Of a DNA stretch of 41,978 bases, positions 41,342 through 41,978 are shown one piece after another (position 1 is the first letter of the stretch; each line of letters starts with the position of its first letter). The stretch is taken from assembly GCA_947464185.1 (NCBI GenBank), contig CANHVY010000035.1, positions 1-41,978 of the forward strand, written 5' to 3'. Position numbers and translations under genes: made by a program. The stretch comes from Burkholderiales bacterium (GTDB taxonomy: Bacteria > Pseudomonadota > Gammaproteobacteria > Burkholderiales > Burkholderiaceae_C). The notes under the pieces are model-generated. The model made no database searches. It saw only the letters and a program-made list of their open reading frames with translations, and was not told the origin of the DNA.

Positions 41342-41743
41342 TCAGCTGGCCCCGCCGTTGACCTCGTCCACCTGCCTGTTCAGCGTCCAGTAGTCATACA
41401 GCACGCCAAGCAGCAGCAGCCCACCGGTCAGCAGCCAAAGCAGTCCGGTGAGCCACTTGCCGAGATAGAAGCGGTGGATGCCGAAGATTCCCACGAAGGT
41501 CAGCAACACCCAGCTGACGTTGTAGCTCTTGCGGCCGGCCACGTAGCGGCGATCCGCGTCGCGATCCATGCCGGGGATCAGGAACAGGTCGATGATCCAG
41601 CCGACGAAAAGAAGGCCCAGCGTGAAGAACCACAGCGTGCCGGTGAGTTGACGCCCGTAGTAGAAGCGGTGCGCGCCCATGAAACCGAAGATCCACAACA
41701 GGTAGCCGATGGTCTTGCTGTGGGTGTCGGGATTGGCGGTCAT
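41342..41743 (-). CDS. Protein with two tandem TM2 domains
   Basis: The 133-residue membrane protein contains two successive TM2 units: 'KTIGYLLWIFGFMGAHRFYY' through 'GWIIDLFLIPG' (about residues 10-60) and 'NVSWVLLTFVGIFGIHRFYL' through 'GVLYDYWTLN' (about 75-127). Each has the typical G-x-H-R-F-Y motif, and together they give four membrane helices. TM2 proteins are widespread and of unknown function. ATG 41743 with AGGA upstream is the start. It seems to be a single gene. Confidence 0.88.
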   Translation of the reverse strand: MTANPDTHSKTIGYLLWIFGFMGAHRFYYGRQLTGTLWFFTLGLLFVGWIIDLFLIPGMDRDADRRYVAGRKSYNVSWVLLTFVGIFGIHRFYLGKWLTGLLWLLTGGLLLLGVLYDYWTLNRQVDEVNGGAS

Positions 41744-41905
41744 GGTGTGTCCTGTCGTCAACGAGGGGCTGGACGGGCTCGAGTGTCAGCTACCTGGCAG
41801 GGCTTCGGATTCACACTGCGGCCCGAAACGGTCACTGCACACGCCAGCCCGAGCAGTCGGTCTTGTGGAATGGCTGCGTCCCAGGAAGTGGTGTAAGTCT
41901 TCAAC

Positions 41906-41962
41906 CGCGGCAAGGCGCGAAGGGTGAAGCCCGTAGGGCGTAACCCGTAGCGCCTTGCCGCG
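41906..41962. repeat. 57-bp mosaic palindrome (REP-like)
   Basis: The outer arms CGCGGCAAGGCGC (41906-41918) and GCGCCTTGCCGCG (41950-41962) are perfect reverse complements. Inside are two further matched segments, GGGT/ACCC and GCCC/GGGC, separated by the trinucleotides GAA on the left and GTA on the right, with a GTA loop. The whole forms a single long hairpin with symmetrical 3-nt bulges. It lies outside any gene near the right end of the window. Confidence 0.85.
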
Positions 41963-41978
41963 CGGCGGCGACTCCCCC

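Overview
The window looks like a chromosomal segment of a high-GC betaproteobacterium of the order Burkholderiales. The evidence is gene content and order: a metK / two lpxL-type acyltransferases / dapF / DUF484 / xerC cluster, a Bug-family (TctC-like) periplasmic binding protein, an NhaR-like LysR regulator, and very GC-rich codon use. I cannot fix the genus from the sequence alone. No rRNA, tRNA or CRISPR array was seen.

Bases 1-9,816 hold mixed metabolic and envelope genes: a DUF3616 protein, a YqhA-type membrane protein, a lipid (diacylglycerol-type) kinase coupled to a class III metallophosphoesterase, a TerB-like protein, an NhaR-like LysR regulator divergent from a CopD-like membrane protein, a DCC/COQ7 fusion, a DODA-type dioxygenase and an MBL-fold hydrolase. 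Bases 9,817-18,343 are core genome: metK with a long, hairpin-rich leader faces a five-gene cluster (two lpxL-like genes, dapF, DUF484, xerC) that is followed by rlmI and a DUF4143 ATPase. Bases 18,397-21,718 form one minus-strand operon (AsnC regulator, AtuA-like protein, AtuA-associated small protein, Bug-type binding protein) that probably takes up and degrades an organic acid. glmS lies divergent to it.

Downstream of glmS (23,708-24,261) is a repeat array in which the last codons of GlmS ([14 protein letters not shown]) occur four times, about 166 bp apart, in two synonymous spellings and separated by palindromes. The glmS 3' end is the classical attTn7 target, so this looks like an accreted integration hotspot. 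It borders an accessory region of about 15 kb. From right to left on the minus strand that region reads hsdM, hsdS, a NucS-like PD-(D/E)XK protein, a putative antitoxin, a zeta toxin, hsdR and a YgjP-type metallopeptidase, then a separate three-gene set: a 56-residue ORF, a HipA-like kinase and a 306-residue DUF3037-like protein, joined by ATGA overlaps. That last set is my best candidate for an undescribed system.

Bases 36,742-41,743 continue with small and toxin-related genes: a Trp-rich TIGR02450 protein, a minimal flagellar-rod-like protein, a RES-toxin remnant, an intact hipBA pair under a nested palindromic operator, a secreted DUF3859-like protein, an antitoxin next to an internally deleted ParE toxin, and a tandem TM2-domain membrane protein. 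The window ends in a mosaic 57-bp palindrome. Between glmS and the right end there are three apparently intact or plausible toxin/kinase systems and two toxin relics, which fits repeated gain and decay of defence or addiction modules.
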